Below are positions 1-8,810 of a stretch of DNA of 9,990 bases, piece after piece. This stretch comes from Hyphomonadaceae bacterium. GTDB taxonomy: Bacteria; Pseudomonadota; Alphaproteobacteria; Caulobacterales; Hyphomonadaceae. Each line of letters begins with the position of its first letter. Within the stretch, counting starts at the first letter, position 1. The stretch lies in assembly GCA_030696545.1 (NCBI GenBank), contig JAUYSA010000109.1, positions 1 to 9,990 on the forward strand, given 5' to 3'. A program made the translations under genes and the position numbers. The notes under the pieces were generated by a model. That model was not told the origin of the DNA. It did not search any database and saw nothing but the letters and a program-made list of their open reading frames with translations.

Positions 1-46
1 GGGGTCGTTCCGAAGACCCCGGACCCTCCGGTTGTAGCCCCGGAGG
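1..46. other. Two consecutive GC-rich hairpins
   Basis: The first hairpin pairs GGGGTC (1-6) with GACCCC (15-20) around an 8-base loop. The second pairs CCTCCGG (25-31) with CCGGAGG (40-46) around an 8-base loop. Both stems are perfect. No T-run follows on either strand, so these are not standard intrinsic terminators. They may be part of a structured RNA or of a palindromic repeat. Confidence 0.4.
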
Positions 47-330
47 CAATGCCATCAGCGTTCGCTTCGCCTCTCAACGCGCATTGGGGGGTCGCATACG
101 CCACACCCGCAGTTGAGACTGGCTTCCTTGAAGGGTCATCCCCACACTCCTTGAAGAGGGGGAGCCCAACACGCCGACGGCCACGCGACCGACGCACCGA
201 CATCCTGAAAGCTTCGGTCGACTCCAAGACCTCCCTCATGTCAGTGCGGGGGCAGTATATGTCAGCTCACGCGCCTGGTGGATTTGTGAGGGCGCTATCC
301 CTCAAAGTTTCGGGCTAGAGGGTTGGATTC
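1..330. other. Unassigned block, possibly structured RNA or decayed sequence
   Basis: No recognised gene. On the minus strand a frame opens at an ATG (239-237) and stays open to the window edge (about 79 codons, beginning MREVLESTEAFRMSV). On the plus strand a frame of 89 codons is open at 49-318. Neither resembles a family I know, neither has a good ribosome binding site, and the third-position GC I counted in the minus frame (about two thirds) is close to the local base composition, unlike the real genes nearby. A TATACT hexamer lies 14 bases before the minus-strand ATG, a possible -10 element. The left end carries two strong hairpins. The block could be a non-coding RNA, the tail of something outside the window, or a short minus-strand gene that continues left. 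I cannot decide between these. Confidence 0.25.
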
Positions 331-331
331 A

Positions 332-358
332 TGCGGGAAGAAAATCCGCTATCCCGCA
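332..358. other. Small stem-loop
   Basis: TGCGGGA (332-338) is the reverse complement of TCCCGCA (352-358), giving a 7-base stem with a 13-base loop. It lies between the unassigned block and the repeat pair. No T-run follows it. Its function is unknown. Confidence 0.3.
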
Positions 359-400
359 GTTCTGATGTCGCTCTATCCCCCATTCTCGGCAGCAGTGCGT

Positions 401-472
401 GGGTGCCCCCTCCGTCTCGCCGCGAAGACGCGGCGATCCACCTCCCCCAGTGCTTCGCACTGAGGGAGGCAA
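401..472 (+). repeat. Structured intergenic repeat, copy 1
   Basis: This is the left member of an inverted pair with 502-569. It contains the shared blocks CCCCCTCCGTCTCG, CGATCCACCTCCCCC and GGAGGCAA. Between them lie two hairpins: CGCCGCG/CGCGGCG around AAGA (about 419-436), and a stem from CCTCCC with CAGTGC/GCACTG arms (about 441-469). It resembles the palindromic repeats scattered between genes in many alphaproteobacterial genomes. That resemblance is from memory and not from a search. The stem sequences differ from copy 2 but still pair. Confidence 0.65.
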
Positions 473-501
473 GGCGGCGGTGGTGAACAGAGAACGGTGG
501 G

Positions 502-569
502 TTGCCTCCCCATGCGAAGCAGGGGGAGGTGGATCGCTGACGTAGTCAGCGAGACGGAGGGGGATGGTG
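502..569 (-). repeat. Structured intergenic repeat, copy 2 (inverted)
   Basis: The reverse complement of this stretch aligns along its whole length with 401-472, sharing CCCCCTCCGTCTCG and CGATCCACCTCCCCC. Its first inner hairpin is CTGAC/GTCAG (about 537-549) in place of the CGCCGCG stem of copy 1. Its second is CCTCCCC with TGC/GCA arms (about 505-528). The two copies can also pair with each other to form a large hairpin with about 29 unpaired bases between them. The pair may work as a transcription boundary upstream of the YciI-type gene, but this is inference. Confidence 0.65.
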
Positions 570-609
570 AGGTTGGCTCAAGTGGTGAGCACGCCCCGGT
601 CCTTCGGGT

Positions 610-656
610 CGCGACTTTTCGGGAGGCGGGTTATCTGTACGCTGAAAAAAGTCGCG
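610..656. promoter_or_regulatory. 10-base inverted repeat in leader region
   Basis: CGCGACTTTT (610-619) and AAAAGTCGCG (647-656) are exact reverse complements separated by 27 bases. The right arm follows the start of an A-run (645-650). It lies about 85-130 bases upstream of the YciI-type gene, so it could be an operator for that gene. On the minus strand the arm next to the T-run could instead act as a weak terminator. No function is proven. Confidence 0.25.
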
Positions 657-686
657 CGCCGGAATGTCGGGTTGGCGGCGGGGTTT

Positions 687-719
687 GCGTCCTAAGGGCG
701 TGCGGAGCCGTGAGGACGC
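687..719 (+). promoter_or_regulatory. Leader stem-loop just upstream of the YciI-type gene
   Basis: GCGTCCT (687-693) pairs with AGGACGC (713-719). Inside, GGC and GCC can pair across a small symmetric internal loop. The base of the stem ends 6 bases before the AAGGAG ribosome binding site (726-731) of the gene starting at 739. It might influence translation, but only the dyad is seen. Confidence 0.25.
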
Positions 720-725
720 CAGCGG

Positions 726-731
726 AAGGAG
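726..731 (+). promoter_or_regulatory. Ribosome binding site deciding the 739 start
   Basis: AAGGAG sits 7 bases before the ATG at 739. An in-frame ATG further upstream (664) has no such site and would add 25 residues foreign to the family, so 739 is the start. Confidence 0.75.
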
Positions 732-738
732 AAATTCC

Positions 739-1173
739 ATGCGTTTCATGATGCTGATGTATCCGGGCCCTCAGGCCGAAACCGAACAGTCTCCCGTTCC
801 TGAAGGTCCGGAGGGCCAGAAGCTTCTCCACGACATGATGGCCTTCAACCAGCGCATGGTCGACGCTGGCGTCATGCTGGGCGGGGAAGGCCTCAAGCCG
901 ACGCGGCAAGGAGCGCGTGTGAAGTATGCTGGCGGCGGAAAAACCATCGTGGTCGATGGCCCGTTTACCGAGACCAAGGAAGTTCTCGGCGGCTACTGGA
1001 TAATCGATGTTCCCTCGCTGGCAGACGCCGTGGCCTGGGCGCGGCAGGCGCCATGTCCGGCTGGCGAGTTCGTTGAGATCCGGCCTGTGTGGATGCCGGA
1101 AGATTTCGGCGCGGAAGCCGCCGCGATCGAACACGCCCAAATGGCCCAGATGGAAGCGCAGAAGCGGGACTAG
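739..1173 (+). CDS. YciI/DGPF family (YCII-related) protein
   Basis: A complete 144-residue cytoplasmic protein of the YCII-related, DGPF-domain family (COG3795 type). The hallmark motif is clear: VDGPFTETKE at residues 72-81, with GGYWIIDVPSLADAVAWA just after it (85-101) and VEIRPVWMPEDFG near the C-terminus (112-124). The N-terminus MRFMMLMYPGP forms the first strand of the ferredoxin-like fold. The family has no well-defined reaction. Members are dimeric, and many are encoded beside an ECF sigma factor and may act with it. Here no sigma factor is adjacent: the next gene converges from the other strand after 23 bases. The start at 739 is supported by an AAGGAG site, and the length is typical. 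The family assignment is firm; the role is unknown. Confidence 0.88.
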   Translation: MRFMMLMYPGPQAETEQSPVPEGPEGQKLLHDMMAFNQRMVDAGVMLGGEGLKPTRQGARVKYAGGGKTIVVDGPFTETKEVLGGYWIIDVPSLADAVAWARQAPCPAGEFVEIRPVWMPEDFGAEAAAIEHAQMAQMEAQKRD

Positions 1174-1196
1174 CGCGCAACTTGGGATGAGCGCGG

Positions 1197-2642
1197 TCAG
1201 GCCATGCGGCGGGCGTCGCGTTGCACGCTTGCCCAGTCGCCGGTGATGGCGAGCGTTATGCCGGGCTTCTGGATGTTGACGAACAGCGTCTGGCCATCGG
1301 GCGAGAAGCACGCGCCGCAGAACTCCGACTTCCCGGCATCGGCGTTGCGGGCGAGTGTGTAGATCAGGCCATCGGGCGCCACGGCGCGGATGAAATTGTC
1401 GCCATCGCCATCCTCGCACACGATGAGTTCGCCGCGCTGGCTGGCGACGATGTTGTCGCATTTTTCGAAGTCGGACAGGCCTGTGCTTTCGACGAAGAGT
1501 TCGAGCGCGCCGGGCGCGTCGGCTTCGCGCGGCGTGCCTTCGTGCGGGCTGGGGATGTAGCGCCAGATCTGGCCGATCTGGGCAGGGCCGCCAGAGGTGC
1601 AGGTGAAATAGACGGCGGGACCAGCTGCTTCGAGCGCGAAGGCCAGGCCTTCGCCGCGCGCGAAAATGGCGGCGCCGGCCTTGCGGCCGCGCAGGCGGAG
1701 ATCGCCATCAGGGGCTTCGACATCGGCCATGTCGATCCAGCGGATGGCGTGGCTGCGGTTCTGGACCATGCGGAGGGCCGGATCGCCGCCCTGCTCTTTC
1801 GACCAGTTGCGCGTGTCCGCGCCGCGCTGTTCGACGAGGGCGAGGGCCTGGAGGCGGCCGCCCTTTGCGAGTTCGCCTCGCGAGTTGGGGAGGAAGCGGT
1901 AGAAGAGAGAGTCGCCTGTATCTTCGGTGAGATAGACGATGCCGGTCGACGGATCGACGGCGGCGGCTTCATGCTCGAAGCGGCCCATGGCGGTGAGCGG
2001 AACGGGCGCGACAGGCGCCATGGCGGCGGCGGGAACTTCGAAGATGAAGCCGTGGCGCTTGCTCGCCTGCGGCCCCGGAAGCATTTGCGTTTCCTCGCAC
2101 GACAGCCAGGAGCCCCAGGGCGTCGAACCGCCGGCGCAGTTGACCGCCGTGCCGGCGAGCGAGAGGTGCGAGCGTTCGACGCGATTGGTCTTGAGGTTCA
2201 CGAGCACGGTGGTTGTGCCGCCGGCGAAGGGTTTTCCTGCGGGCGAGGAGTCGTAGATGTGGGCGCGGTCGATGCGCGAGGCGCGCGAGAGATCAGCGCC
2301 GAAGGCGGAGACGGGTGATGTTGCCCCAAGTTCGTGGTTGCGGACGATGAGGCAGCGGGTGGGATCGCCCTCGATCGGGAAAGCCGCCATGCCGTCATGA
2401 GCGCCGGGCTCCAGCAGGCCGTCGGACATCTCTGTGCCGGTGCGCGAGAGGACGGCATAGGAAAGGCCGGGGGCGAGATCGAGCAAGCCGGCGGGATCCG
2501 GGCTGAGCGCGAGAGCGGAGACGCGCTGGGTGATGGGCGGGCGCGTGGCTGTGGTGGCGCAGGCGCCGAGAAGCTGTAGCGCGGGCGCAGCGATGGCGAC
2601 GCTGGCGGCGGAACGGATCAGGTGACGGCGGGACAGGAGCAT
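1197..2642 (-). CDS. PhoX/DUF839 family protein, Tat-exported, probable lipoprotein
   Basis: A complete 481-residue protein of the PhoX (DUF839) family. Characterised members are periplasmic or surface alkaline phosphatases using iron and calcium to release phosphate from organic esters. Family motifs run in order: RNHE (101-104), NCAGGSTPWGSWLSCEE (168-184), RFEHEAAAVD (221-230), YLTED (237-241) and FSPDGQTLFVNIQKPG (446-461). Cys182 lies where characterised PhoX has an iron-ligand cysteine (from memory). The N-terminus has a twin-arginine motif, SRRHLIR (4-10), then a hydrophobic stretch and LGAC at 25-28, so Tat export and lipid attachment at Cys28 are likely. The ATG follows GGAGG with a 5-base gap. 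It is transcribed towards the YciI-type gene. Many DUF839 proteins are untested, so phosphatase activity is inference from family. No clear Pho box is seen. Confidence 0.88.
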   Translation of the reverse strand: MLLSRRHLIRSAASVAIAAPALQLLGACATTATRPPITQRVSALALSPDPAGLLDLAPGLSYAVLSRTGTEMSDGLLEPGAHDGMAAFPIEGDPTRCLIVRNHELGATSPVSAFGADLSRASRIDRAHIYDSSPAGKPFAGGTTTVLVNLKTNRVERSHLSLAGTAVNCAGGSTPWGSWLSCEETQMLPGPQASKRHGFIFEVPAAAMAPVAPVPLTAMGRFEHEAAAVDPSTGIVYLTEDTGDSLFYRFLPNSRGELAKGGRLQALALVEQRGADTRNWSKEQGGDPALRMVQNRSHAIRWIDMADVEAPDGDLRLRGRKAGAAIFARGEGLAFALEAAGPAVYFTCTSGGPAQIGQIWRYIPSPHEGTPREADAPGALELFVESTGLSDFEKCDNIVASQRGELIVCEDGDGDNFIRAVAPDGLIYTLARNADAGKSEFCGACFSPDGQTLFVNIQKPGITLAITGDWASVQRDARRMA

Positions 2643-2713
2643 GGCGGCCTCCGGAAGGGACGCCGCGATCTAGCCCTGTTCAGCGCTATGATGCGTGAAA
2701 GTTTTGTGTCGCC

Positions 2714-2846
2714 TCAGCGGAGCTTCCTGAGCGCAGCGTTCGCGGCCACGAGCCTTGCGACGCGGGCGCGATAAGGGCTGGCGAACACGTAGTCGGGGCC
2801 GACTTCATCGAAGAAAAGACGAGGCCGGCTCGCCGCCGCCTCTCCC
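2714..2846 (-). pseudogene. Decayed copy of the ppdK 3' end
   Basis: Read on the minus strand, this stretch encodes a C-terminus ending at the TGA at 2716-2714 that matches the end of the nearby complete PpdK. Over the last 34 residues I count 23 identities, including DYV, ASPYR, VARL and AAL. Further upstream the DNA still aligns: a 19-base stretch at 2820-2838 differs at one base from 3571-3589. One- and two-base deletions scramble the residues between. The catalytic CGEHGGDP loop of PpdK is lost, reading VGEAAASR here. There is no start codon or ribosome binding site of its own, and the rest of the enzyme is absent. The open frame continues leftward only as a shadow of the next gene. It is best read as a relic of a duplication or displaced 3' end. 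Confidence 0.75.
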
Positions 2847-2900
2847 ACGAAGCCGGCTGTCAGCGGCGCGCTTCGGACGGGATGATGATGTCTCCGGTGT

Positions 2901-3377
2901 CTAGAAATAGATGAGTTCGACCCAGAGGCGGTAGGCCGAGTCGGTTCCCTGTTCGACCACCAGTTGCCACTCGACATCGGTGTACTCGCCATCGCCGGCG
3001 AAGTGGATTTCGGCGATGTTACGCACGCCCGCTGCTGGCGTGGCGCCCTCTTCGGCGCCATGGCGCGCCCAGCCCGGGATGCAGCTTGCGAGCGTGGCGA
3101 CATTCGCATTGTAAGCGGCGACGGCCTCCTGCTCGGAAGAAAAGCGCCACCAGCAGGAATGGATCGCTTCGAAGTAGAGGTCGATCCCACATGTTTCTGC
3201 GCCAGCCATGACGAGGCTGGTCTTGAAGATTTCATCGTCGACTTCGTCGCCGGCCAGCGACTCGAAATCATAGAGCACCGCTCCGTGGAGACGGCTCACA
3301 TCATCGCAGGTCATCTGCGCGTGCGCGGCGGGCGCGAGGGCGAAAGCCAGCGCGAGCCCAGCGGATAAGAATTTCAT
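2901..3377 (-). CDS. Small secreted protein of unknown function
   Basis: A complete 158-residue protein with a clear Sec signal peptide: MKF, then a hydrophobic core, then cleavage after AHA at residue 20. The mature protein of about 138 residues has four cysteines (24, 63, 75, 99), enough for two disulphide bonds, which suits a periplasmic protein. The middle is rich in aromatic residues (CWWRFS at 75-80), and the C-terminus ends in WVELIYF. I do not recognise the family. An AGGGGG stretch 6 bases upstream supports the ATG at 3377. The gene lies 85 bases downstream of ppdK on the same strand and might be read through from it. It is sandwiched between ppdK and the decayed ppdK tail, which suggests it arrived with, or was trapped by, that duplication. 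Confidence 0.75.
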   Translation of the reverse strand: MKFLSAGLALAFALAPAAHAQMTCDDVSRLHGAVLYDFESLAGDEVDDEIFKTSLVMAGAETCGIDLYFEAIHSCWWRFSSEQEAVAAYNANVATLASCIPGWARHGAEEGATPAAGVRNIAEIHFAGDGEYTDVEWQLVVEQGTDSAYRLWVELIYF

Positions 3378-3462
3378 GTCAGCCCCCTGACTTGCACCAA
3401 GGGGAGTGTCTGCCTGCGGACGCGCCAGCGCAAGCTGCCGCGGCCGTCAAGGCGAGAAGAGG

Positions 3463-6141
<2,679 letters not shown>

Positions 6142-6171
6142 CGTGCTTACCTGTTCCAGCCTGTCAGTTTC

Positions 6172-6211
6172 GTCATTCCGGACGCGCCGAAGGCGCGAGC
6201 CGGAACCCAGG
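6172..6211 (+). repeat. Intergenic inverted repeat, left arm
   Basis: It begins GTCATTCCGG and ends CCGGAACCCAGG. Both ends have exact reverse complements in 6241-6286. An inner hairpin, CGCGCC/GGCGCG, occupies about 6183-6196. It lies 30 bases upstream of the ppdK start codon, on the side from which transcription enters. Repeats with this GTCATTCCGG...GGAACCCAGG design are familiar between alphaproteobacterial genes, by recollection only. Confidence 0.65.
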
Positions 6212-6240
6212 AGCCATTTTCACCGACCGCGCCCGTCGCC

Positions 6241-6286
6241 CCTGGGTTCCGGGTCTGCGGTGCTGCGCACCTTCGCCCGGAATGAC
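6241..6286 (-). repeat. Intergenic inverted repeat, right arm
   Basis: CCTGGGTTCCGG (6241-6252) is an exact complement of 6200-6211, and CCGGAATGAC (6277-6286) of 6172-6181. The interior differs from the left arm but forms its own dyad (GGTGCTGCGCACC). The two arms enclose a 29-base loop, so a transcript through the glyS-ppdK gap could fold into a long hairpin. Confidence 0.65.
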
Positions 6287-6347
6287 ACCGGGGGAAGACG
6301 CAGTCATCAGTCCGGCCCTTCGCTTGCGCTCCGGGCGTTCGTCTCTT

Positions 6348-6386
6348 GATTTGGTCCCCCGGACCAAATCATCCGGCTGCGCCGGA
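6348..6386. other. Twin perfect hairpins after glyS
   Basis: GATTTGGTCC (6348-6357) and GGACCAAATC (6361-6370) form a perfect 10-base stem with a 3-base loop. TCCGGC (6372-6377) and GCCGGA (6381-6386) form a perfect 6-base stem with a 3-base loop right beside it. They begin 8 bases after the glyS stop codon in the direction of transcription. No T-run follows, so a Rho-independent terminator in the classic sense is not supported. They may stabilise the 3' end of glyS mRNA or be another repeat. Confidence 0.5.
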
Positions 6387-6393
6387 CCGTTCC

Positions 6394-8673
6394 TCACCCC
6401 TCGATCTTCGAGAAATCCGCCACGCGCCCGAGGGCGTCGCGGATTTGGGAGAGGATCGTCAGTCGGTTGGCGCGTGCGGCCGCATCGTCGGCGTTCACTG
6501 TCACCTTGTCGAAGAAAGCGTCCACGGGGCCGCGGAGTTTCGAGAGGGCGCGCATGGCGCCGGCGAAATCTTCCGTGCCGAGCGCAGCGTCGGCTTCGGG
6601 CGCGGCCTTGGTGAGGGCGGAGACGAGCGCGTCGACTTCCGACGGGTCGCCGTCCATCGCCTTGCCTTGCCCTGAGTAGGACTTGCCGTCTTTCTTTTCC
6701 TCGATGGCGAGGATGTTGGCGGCGCGCTTGTAGCCCGCGAGGAGGTTCCTGCCGTCTTCGGTGGCGAGGAATTCGCCGAGGGCTTCGACGCGCTTCACGA
6801 TGAGGACGAGGTCGTCTTCGCCGAGCGCGAAGACCGCGTCGATCAGGTCGTGGCGTGCACCTTGTTCGCGGAGGTGGACTTTGAGGCGGTCAGCGAAGAA
6901 GGAAAGGAGGTTTATAGCGATATCGAACGCTGCAACGCCCTGCTCACTAGAGAATGCTTGCTCATGAGCATCTTCCGTAGTCGCAGCATTTTCTTTAGCC
7001 AGCATTTCTGCTTGCTTGCGACTGATTTTGCCTTCGGCAAGCAAACCACGAATTTGCTCTTGTCGCGCTTCCGCTTCTCCGATGACCAAATGGGTCTTAA
7101 TCAAAGCAAACGGCACAAGGAACGCTTGGAGAAGCGACAATCGAAGGTTGTTCTCTAGTATGATTCGGACAACGCCCAACGCGGATCGTCTGAGTGCGTA
7201 TGGATCTTTTGAACCAGTAGGCTTTTCACCAATAATCCAAAAACCAGAAAGCATCTCAAGCTTGTCTGCAAGCGCCAATGCGATTGACACAGGGGCGGTT
7301 GGCACAAAATCGCCTGGGCCTTTTGGCCGATACTGATCTCTGATAGCGGCGGCAACTTCTGGCGGCCAATCTTCGGCAGCGTAGTAAGAGCCCATGAGGC
7401 CTTCGAGTTCAGGAAACTCGCCAACCATATCGGTGACGAGATCGCACTTTGACAACAAAGCAGCGCTGAGTGCTTTCGCCCTTATTGCGCTGTCGTATCC
7501 CAAGAGATCAGACATACGTGTCGCAATGCGTTCCAAGCGCTTGGCTCGAGCCCCGACCGAACCGAGGCGTGGATTAGAGTGAAATACCAGTTGATTTAGA
7601 GCATCTATCCGCTCTTTCGCGTGCAGCGGCCTGTGCGTTCGTTTGCCTTTATCGGTGGCATCGTAATAGCGATCGTTGTCCCAGAAAAACCTCGCATCGT
7701 TCAAACGTGCGCTGAGAACGCGGCTGTTGCCTTCCGCGATTTTCTTGCCGCCATCAGCCGCGTCGAGGTTGGCGACGACGATGAATTTCGGGGCGAGGCT
7801 TCCATCGCCTTTTGCCGGGTCGCGAACGGCGAAGTATTTCTGGTGGGTGCGCATCGAGAGCTTGATGACCTCGGGGGGGAGATCAAGAAACGCCTTGTCC
7901 ATGTCGCCGATGATGACGACGGGGAATTCGGCGAGGCCGGCGACTTCTTCGAGCAGGCCGATGTCATCGACGAGTTCGAGGTTCTGGGCGCCGCAGAGCT
8001 GCTTCGCTTCGGTGAGGATCGTCTCTTTACGCTCTTCACGGTCGAGGATGACGCGGCCCTTGTTCTTGAGCACGTCTTCATAGTCGTCGAAGCGGCGCAC
8101 CTTGTACGGGCCGCGGCCCATGATGCGGTGGCCTTCGGTGTAGGCGTCTGACTTGATGCCTTCGATCTCGAACGGGACGACTTCGCCGTCGAAGGTGCAG
8201 AGAATGCGGGAGATGGGGCGGACCCAGCGCAGGTCTCCGGTTCCCCAGCGCATCGACTTGGGCCAGTGGAAGCCTCGGATGATCTGCGGCACGAGGGCGG
8301 CGATGACATCCGCCGTCTGCTTGCCGGGCTTGCGGACGTGGGCGACGTAAACGCGGCCCTTCTTCGGGACCTCGTGGAGGTGGGCATCGGACAGCGACGC
8401 GAGGCCGGCCTTGCGCAGGAAGCCGTCGATCGCCGGCTGTGGCGCGCCCTCTTTCGGGCCGATGACGTCTTCGGTGACGTCCGCCGATTTCACGGGGAGG
8501 CCTTCGACCACGGCGACGAGGCGGCGGGGGCCGGAGAAGCCCTTGATTCCTTCGGGGATCAGTCCGGCCGTGGTGAGGCCATCCATCAGCGCTTTCACGA
8601 GATCGGCCTCGGCCTTCGCCTGCATGCGGGCCGGGATTTCTTCCGAGAGGATTTCGAGCAGAAGCTGGGGCAT
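6394..8673 (-). CDS. glyS: Glycyl-tRNA synthetase beta subunit
   Basis: A complete 759-residue beta subunit of the bacterial alpha2-beta2 glycyl-tRNA synthetase. The beta chain recognises tRNA(Gly), while the alpha chain (glyQ) activates glycine. Diagnostic stretches are LLLEILSEEIPARM (4-17), GPRRLV (48-53), SKCDLVTDMVGEFPELEG (408-425), ADKLEMLSGFW (469-479) and GEKPTGSKDPYALRRSALG (482-500). The C-terminal tRNA-binding part ends in ANRLTILSQIRDALGRVADF. No glyQ is adjacent: the genes immediately upstream point away from glyS, which is unusual for a pair normally encoded together. The middle third (about 6900-7740, residues 311-592) has clearly lower GC and different codons from the rest, yet stays in frame and keeps the motifs. 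The ribosome binding site is weak (AGG before ATG). Confidence 0.96.
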   Translation of the reverse strand: MPQLLLEILSEEIPARMQAKAEADLVKALMDGLTTAGLIPEGIKGFSGPRRLVAVVEGLPVKSADVTEDVIGPKEGAPQPAIDGFLRKAGLASLSDAHLHEVPKKGRVYVAHVRKPGKQTADVIAALVPQIIRGFHWPKSMRWGTGDLRWVRPISRILCTFDGEVVPFEIEGIKSDAYTEGHRIMGRGPYKVRRFDDYEDVLKNKGRVILDREERKETILTEAKQLCGAQNLELVDDIGLLEEVAGLAEFPVVIIGDMDKAFLDLPPEVIKLSMRTHQKYFAVRDPAKGDGSLAPKFIVVANLDAADGGKKIAEGNSRVLSARLNDARFFWDNDRYYDATDKGKRTHRPLHAKERIDALNQLVFHSNPRLGSVGARAKRLERIATRMSDLLGYDSAIRAKALSAALLSKCDLVTDMVGEFPELEGLMGSYYAAEDWPPEVAAAIRDQYRPKGPGDFVPTAPVSIALALADKLEMLSGFWIIGEKPTGSKDPYALRRSALGVVRIILENNLRLSLLQAFLVPFALIKTHLVIGEAEARQEQIRGLLAEGKISRKQAEMLAKENAATTEDAHEQAFSSEQGVAAFDIAINLLSFFADRLKVHLREQGARHDLIDAVFALGEDDLVLIVKRVEALGEFLATEDGRNLLAGYKRAANILAIEEKKDGKSYSGQGKAMDGDPSEVDALVSALTKAAPEADAALGTEDFAGAMRALSKLRGPVDAFFDKVTVNADDAAARANRLTILSQIRDALGRVADFSKIEG
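6900..7740 (-). other. Low-GC mosaic segment inside glyS
   Basis: Counting in 60-base lines, GC is 23/60 at 7201-7260, 28/60 at 7081-7140, 28/60 at 7561-7620 and 29/60 at 6961-7020. Flanking glyS lines give 37/60 (6481-6540) and 39/60 (8461-8520), and a ppdK line gives 48/60 (4681-4740). Codons rare elsewhere in the window appear: ATA for Ile356 and Ile587, CTA for Leu359, GTA for Val363, AAA for lysine. The reading frame is unbroken. Replacement of the middle of glyS by recombination with a lower-GC relative is the simplest explanation. The edges are approximate. Confidence 0.6.
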
Positions 8674-8810
8674 GGAGCCTGTTATTGCAGCGCGGAATTC
8701 GCTGCGTCAGTGCAGCGGAACGGGGCGGATTGCAAGGGTTTGGAATGCGGCGCCCGGTGTTGTTGCGGGTTCTAGGGAATTCGGCATTGTTGGCGGATCG
8801 AAGAGGGGCG

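Noticed and set aside
1..330. tmRNA, RNase P RNA or SRP RNA in the left block
   Set aside because: I looked for their conserved cores on both strands and found none that I recognise. Only simple hairpins are evident.
664..738. Upstream start at 664 for the YciI-type gene
   Set aside because: The added residues do not match the family, there is no ribosome binding site before 664, and a strong AAGGAG precedes the ATG at 739.
1174..1196. CGCGC/GCGCG dyad between the convergent YciI-type and PhoX-type genes as a bidirectional terminator
   Set aside because: The stem is only five bases long, with no T-run on either side.
1221..2318. Long plus-strand open frame of 365 codons opposite the PhoX-type gene
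   Set aside because: It is wholly antisense to a gene with clear family motifs, has repetitive Ala/Gly/Arg/Glu-rich composition and matches nothing I recognise. It is a typical GC-rich shadow.
2643..2713. Possible Pho box upstream of the PhoX-type gene (CTTTCAC on the minus strand)
   Set aside because: One half-site matches CTGTCAC at 6 of 7 bases, but the partner 11 bases upstream matches only 4 of 7 and no convincing -10 follows at the right distance.
8685..8810. Upstream start at 8685 for the secreted protein on the plus strand
   Set aside because: It would bury a clear signal peptide behind 42 residues. The ATG at 8811 (or 8817) is preceded by a purine-rich site.
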